Assembly (NCBI GenBank): GCA_011046015.1
Contig: DSBO01000126.1
Coordinates: 1 to 17,961 of the forward strand
Source of the DNA: Thioalkalivibrio sp.
GTDB lineage: Bacteria; Pseudomonadota; Gammaproteobacteria; SpSt-1174
DNA: 17,961 bases
Direction: 5' to 3'
Numbering within the stretch: the first letter of the stretch is position 1; each line of letters starts with the position of its first letter. Both the position numbers and the translations under genes were made by a program. Below are positions 15,425 to 17,961 of this stretch, piece by piece. The notes under the pieces are model-generated. The model worked only from the letters and a program-made list of their open reading frames with translations. It did no database searches and was not told the origin of the DNA.

Positions 15425-15854
15425 GATCGGCCCGGGCAGCCGGGTCACCCTGCACTACACCGTCATGCTGGAGACCGGCCTGGTGGTGGACAGCACCGAC
15501 GGCGACGCCCCGCTCGAATTCACCCTGGGCGACGGCACCTTCATCCAGGGCCTCGAGCTCGCCCTCATGGGCCTGCGGGCCGGCGACACCCAGACCCTGC
15601 GCATCGGCCCCGAGAGCGCCTTCGGCTTTCACGACCCGGAAGGCATCCAGGAACTCACCCGCACAGACTTCCCCGGTGACATGACCCCAGAGGTCGGGCA
15701 GATCATCGGCTTCACCACGCCGGCCGGCGATGAGATCCTGGCCGCCGTGAAGGAGGTCGACGGCGAGCGCATCGTCATGGACTTCAACCACCCGCTGGCC
15801 GGCCACGAGATCACCTTCAGCGTAAAGATCCTTGACGTGCTGCCGGGGGCGTAG
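15405..15854 (+). CDS. fkpB: FKBP-type peptidyl-prolyl isomerase (SlpA-like)
   Basis: This cytosolic SlyD/SlpA-type prolyl isomerase and chaperone has 149 residues, identical in length to E. coli FkpB. It begins MPDPRPEIGPGSRVTLHYTVMLETGLVVDST. The FKBP fold carries an inserted IF (chaperone) domain around LTRTDFPGDMTPEVGQIIGF and ends VMDFNHPLAGHEITFSVKILDV. I chose the ATG at 15405, preceded by AGGGA about 8 nt upstream; an in-frame ATG at 15330 lies in the preceding gene and adds residues without family match. It overlaps the oxidoreductase by 20 nt, so the two are probably translationally coupled. It sits upstream of ispH as in E. coli and Pseudomonas. Confidence 0.95.
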   Translation: MPDPRPEIGPGSRVTLHYTVMLETGLVVDSTDGDAPLEFTLGDGTFIQGLELALMGLRAGDTQTLRIGPESAFGFHDPEGIQELTRTDFPGDMTPEVGQIIGFTTPAGDEILAAVKEVDGERIVMDFNHPLAGHEITFSVKILDVLPGA

Positions 15855-15875
15855 GTCCCTGGCCACAGGGTAAAA

Positions 15876-15959
15876 ATGGCACCGTAGGAGCGCTGCAAGG
15901 CGCGATCAAGGGGTATCAATCATTGCCAATCGCGCCTTGCAGCGCTCCTACGGCACCAT
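15876..15959. repeat. Inverted pair of GTAG-type REP-like repeats
   Basis: Two 31-nt arms (15876-15906 and 15929-15959) are inverted copies differing at only two positions, with 25 consecutive identical bases (15882-15906 against 15929-15953). Each arm starts its core with GTAGGAGCGC and contains a small GCGC-loop-GCGC dyad. The spacer is 22 nt. This is the layout of a REP doublet (BIME) of the GTAG class known in Pseudomonas, Stenotrophomonas and Xanthomonas. In RNA it would form a very long hairpin between fkpB and ispH. It has no U-run. The rest of the gap up to the ispH ATG shows no other signal. Confidence 0.85.
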
Positions 15960-16045
15960 GGCCGGCGAATCCCACTTGCCGAATACCCATGAATCCAACC
16001 CGGGAACAGTTGCCCACCCCCGACAAACCCCCTAAGCTTCCGCCC

Positions 16046-16984
16046 ATGCAGGTACTCCTCGCCAATCCCCGCGGCTTCTGCGCCGGCGTCGACCGCGCCA
16101 TCGACATCGTCGAACGCGCGCTCGAGCTGTTCGGCGCGCCGATCTACGTGCGCCACGAGGTGGTGCACAACAAGTTCGTCGTGGAGGGCCTGCGCGCGAA
16201 GGGCGCCGTCTTCGTCGAGGAACTCGACGAGGTGCCGGACGGCGCCACCGTGATCTTCAGCGCCCACGGCGTCTCCCAGGCCGTACGCCGCGAGGCCGAG
16301 GCCCGCAGCCTGCGCGTCTTCGATGCCACCTGTCCGCTGGTGACCAAGGTGCACATGGAGGTGGTGCGCTACAGCCGCGAGGGCCGGGAGACCATCCTCA
16401 TCGGCCATGCCGGCCACCCCGAGGTCGAGGGGACGCTCGGCCAGTACGACGCATCCCAGGGTGGCAGTATCTACCTGGTGGAGTCGCCGGCCGATGTGGC
16501 CACGCTTCAGGTCGACGATCCCGAGCACCTCGCCTTCGTCAGCCAGACCACGCTCTCGGTGGACGATACCGCCGAGGTCATCGATGCCCTGCGCGCCCGC
16601 TTCCCGGCCATCACCGGCCCGCGCAAGGACGACATCTGCTACGCCACCCAGAACCGCCAGGATGCCGTGAAGAAACTCGCCGAGCAGTGCGACCTGGTGC
16701 TGGTGGTGGGCTCGCCCAACAGCTCCAATTCCAACCGCCTGCGCGAGATCGCCGAGAAGAACGGCATCGAGGCCCACCTCATCGACAACGCCGGCGAGAT
16801 CCAGGACGCATGGCTCACCGGCAAGACCGCCATCGGCGTCACCGCCGGCGCGTCGGCGCCCGAGATCCTGGTGAAGGAAGTCATCGACAGCCTCAAGGCA
16901 CGTGGCATCGCCACCGTCAGCGAGACACAGGGGCTGGAGGAGAACGTGGTCTTCGCTCTGCCCCGGGAACTGCGGACGGCCTGA
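16046..16984 (+). CDS. ispH: 4-hydroxy-3-methylbut-2-enyl diphosphate reductase
   Basis: This iron-sulfur enzyme catalyses the last MEP-pathway step, reducing HMBPP to isopentenyl and dimethylallyl diphosphate. The cluster ligands Cys12, Cys96 and Cys198 are present, as are His41, His74, His124 and Glu126, and SNSNRL and TAGASAPEILV are conserved. From the ATG at 16046 it has 312 residues (E. coli 316) and begins MQVLLANPRGFCAGVDRAID as in the family. An in-frame ATG at 15989 would add a 19-residue proline-rich extension with no family match. Neither start has a good Shine-Dalgarno. It is the last gene of this operon, separated from fkpB by the REP pair. Confidence 0.96.
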   Translation: MQVLLANPRGFCAGVDRAIDIVERALELFGAPIYVRHEVVHNKFVVEGLRAKGAVFVEELDEVPDGATVIFSAHGVSQAVRREAEARSLRVFDATCPLVTKVHMEVVRYSREGRETILIGHAGHPEVEGTLGQYDASQGGSIYLVESPADVATLQVDDPEHLAFVSQTTLSVDDTAEVIDALRARFPAITGPRKDDICYATQNRQDAVKKLAEQCDLVLVVGSPNSSNSNRLREIAEKNGIEAHLIDNAGEIQDAWLTGKTAIGVTAGASAPEILVKEVIDSLKARGIATVSETQGLEENVVFALPRELRTA

Positions 16985-17010
16985 CCGGCCGAAGCGACTC
17001 AGAATGCCCC

Positions 17011-17045
17011 AACGAAAAGCGGCGCCACAGGCGCCGCTTTTCGTT
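17011..17045. terminator. Bidirectional terminator between ispH and pilE
   Basis: This is a perfect 16-bp stem (17011-17026 with 17030-17045) closed by an ACA loop, GC-rich at the centre and AAAA/TTTT outside it. It lies 27 nt past the ispH stop and 25 nt past the pilE stop on the other strand. It should terminate both convergent operons. Confidence 0.88.
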
Positions 17046-17069
17046 TCTACAGTCCAGCACGAGAGAAGA

Positions 17070-17501
17070 CTACCACTTGTCTGCCGGCAGCTTCTGTCCA
17101 CGCGAATCGTAGGTCAGGTTGCCATCCACCACCTGCACGCCCTGCGCCGTCGCCGTCAGGATCACGCAACTGGTCAGGGCCGTGGCACCGCCATCGCACT
17201 GTGCCGCACTCACCTGATAAAACCCTTCGTCAGACTCCAGGGGATCAGCCGGGAAGTTGAGGTCCCCGGCGAGGTCGGTGCTGTAGGTCCCGGTGCGGGT
17301 GAAATAGCGTTCCTGGGCCTGCATCACCCGCATCAACGCCGCCTGACCGTCCGTGCGGCGCGTCTCCTGCACATAGCGCTGGTAGGAGGGGTAGGCGAAG
17401 GCCGCCAGGATACCGATGATCATCACCACGATCATCAGCTCGATCAAGGAGAAACCCCTCTGCCCTGCAGGGCACATATATTCCTGTTTCATCATGCGCA
17501 T
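17070..17501 (-). CDS. pilE: Type IV minor pilin, PilE-like
   Basis: This 143-residue prepilin has a 16-residue leader ending QRG followed by FSLIELMIVVMIIGILAAFA. Prepilin peptidase (PilD) would cut after Gly16 and methylate Phe17, and Glu21 is the conserved +5 glutamate. The hydrophobic alpha-helix is followed by a soluble domain with Cys102 and Cys112, probably a short C-terminal disulfide loop. It is probably a minor pilin of the type IVa pilus machinery. AGGA lies 7 nt before the ATG at 17501; in-frame ATGs at 17495 and 17492 are alternatives. Its position next to ispH and after a pilY2-like gene matches pilE of P. aeruginosa; the name rests on that context plus the sequence. Confidence 0.88.
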   Translation of the reverse strand: MRMMKQEYMCPAGQRGFSLIELMIVVMIIGILAAFAYPSYQRYVQETRRTDGQAALMRVMQAQERYFTRTGTYSTDLAGDLNFPADPLESDEGFYQVSAAQCDGGATALTSCVILTATAQGVQVVDGNLTYDSRGQKLPADKW

Positions 17502-17513
17502 ATCGATCCTGTC

Positions 17514-17837
17514 TTATTCTTCTATCCAGAGTTTGTTGATCACCGGCACACCCTGTACGCCGCGCCCCAGTTCATAACCTACCATCCGTCCCTGGAGGTC
17601 TTCATACTTGAGATCCTTGAAGGGTTTGATCTCACCGGTTGGCAGGTAAATCACCGTATTCTCACCGAGCCGATAGCGCGTACTGCCGAAGTAGATGGAT
17701 TTTGCCGGCAGATCGACACGTGACACTGTCGCCACCAGTTCGTAGGTTCTCGGCGAGGCACCAACAAGCGGCGGCACGACACCTGCCAGCAGGAGCACAC
17801 CAACGAGGATCAGTCGACTCATTCCAGAATGCTTCAT
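17514..17837 (-). CDS. pilY2: PilY2-like type IV pilus biogenesis protein
   Basis: This 107-residue protein has an N-terminal signal peptide (MKHSGMSRLILVGVLLLAGV, ending near VGASPR) and no further membrane segment, so it is probably periplasmic. The mature part (YELVATVSRVDLPAKSIYFG, then STRYRLGENTVIYLPTGEI) looks like a small beta-rich domain. No enzyme motif is visible. AGGAG lies about 8 nt before the ATG, and the stop is 12 nt before pilE. The name is by position between a probable pilY1 and pilE and by size (P. aeruginosa PilY2 is also a small exported protein); sequence identity is not verified. Confidence 0.62.
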   Translation of the reverse strand: MKHSGMSRLILVGVLLLAGVVPPLVGASPRTYELVATVSRVDLPAKSIYFGSTRYRLGENTVIYLPTGEIKPFKDLKYEDLQGRMVGYELGRGVQGVPVINKLWIEE

Positions 17838-17855
17838 GACTCTTACTCCTGAAAG

Positions 17856-17961
17856 CTACTGCAGCTGACGCCAGGACTGACGTCCATATGCGGAGCCACC
17901 ACCGGCCTCGTCAGTCACAACGATGTTGCCATCCGAGGTACTGGTGTACTTGTATTCGACC
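17856..17961 (-). CDS. pilY1: C-terminal end of probable PilY1 (partial)
   Basis: An open frame enters from the right edge on the minus strand and ends at TAG at 17856, giving only about 35 codons ending GRQSWRQLQ. The GRxSWR ending resembles the C-terminus of PilY1, the large calcium-binding pilus tip adhesin and biogenesis factor. Its place upstream of a pilY2-like gene and pilE supports this. The rest of the gene is outside the window, so the call rests mainly on gene order. The stop lies 18 nt before the pilY2 ATG, indicating one operon. Confidence 0.6.
   Translation of the reverse strand, partial: VEYKYTSTSDGNIVVTDEAGGGSAYGRQSWRQLQ

Noticed and set aside
15876..15959. Reading the inverted repeat as a Rho-independent terminator
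   Set aside because: It has no U-run on either strand, and the arms have a REP-type head and internal dyad; ispH would be cut off from its operon.
16902..17723. Plus-strand open frame across the ispH end, terminator and pilin genes
   Set aside because: It crosses a perfect bidirectional terminator and is antisense to pilE and the pilY2-like gene, which have signal sequences and ribosome-binding sites.

Overview
The window is a high-GC gammaproteobacterial chromosome segment that is almost wholly housekeeping. Gene order matches two blocks known from Pseudomonas aeruginosa: gmk-rpoZ-spoT-ridA, and ispB / rplU-rpmA-obgE-proB / rpsT / murJ-ribF-ileS-lspA-fkpB-ispH / pilE-pilY2-pilY1. Here the two blocks meet head to tail at a tRNA-Pro(CGG) gene. 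The protein details (for example a sulfite-oxidase-like gene between lspA and fkpB) suggest a lineage other than Pseudomonas, perhaps Chromatiales or an Ectothiorhodospiraceae-like sulfur bacterium. That placement is inference only.

Layout. Positions 1-368 (minus) hold the N-terminal part of a lipoprotein whose gene runs off the left edge. Positions 557-4137 (minus) hold the cluster gmk, rpoZ, spoT, ridA: guanine nucleotide supply, RNA polymerase omega, (p)ppGpp turnover and enamine/imine detoxification. A tRNA-Pro(CGG) gene (4246-4322) starts 3 nt after the stop codon of ispB (polyprenyl diphosphate synthase, quinone side chain). ispB diverges from rplU-rpmA (ribosomal proteins L21 and L27), and recognisable sigma-70 promoters face away from each other in the gap. 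A strong terminator separates rpmA from obgE (ribosome-associated GTPase), which overlaps proB (first step of proline synthesis). proB converges on rpsT (S20) at a bidirectional terminator.

Divergent from rpsT is the set murJ, ribF, ileS, lspA, a molybdopterin oxidoreductase, fkpB and ispH: lipid II flipping, FMN/FAD synthesis, Ile-tRNA charging, lipoprotein signal peptide removal, a sulfite-oxidase-fold enzyme, a peptidyl-prolyl isomerase and the last MEP-pathway step. ispB and ispH are linked functionally, because ispH makes the C5 units that ispB polymerises. A perfect 16-bp-stem terminator separates ispH from a convergent type IV pilus cluster (pilE, a pilY2-like gene and the last codons of what is probably pilY1).

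I found no CRISPR array, transposase, phage gene, toxin-antitoxin pair or unfamiliar gene cluster, and no evidence of an undescribed system. The features most worth a second look are: the oxidoreductase gene, whose conserved N-terminus lies upstream of its first usable start codon; a pair of GTAG-type REP-like repeats in inverted orientation between fkpB and ispH; an apparent CTG start for murJ; the TTG start of rpsT; and the tRNA-Pro gene abutting ispB at a synteny junction.
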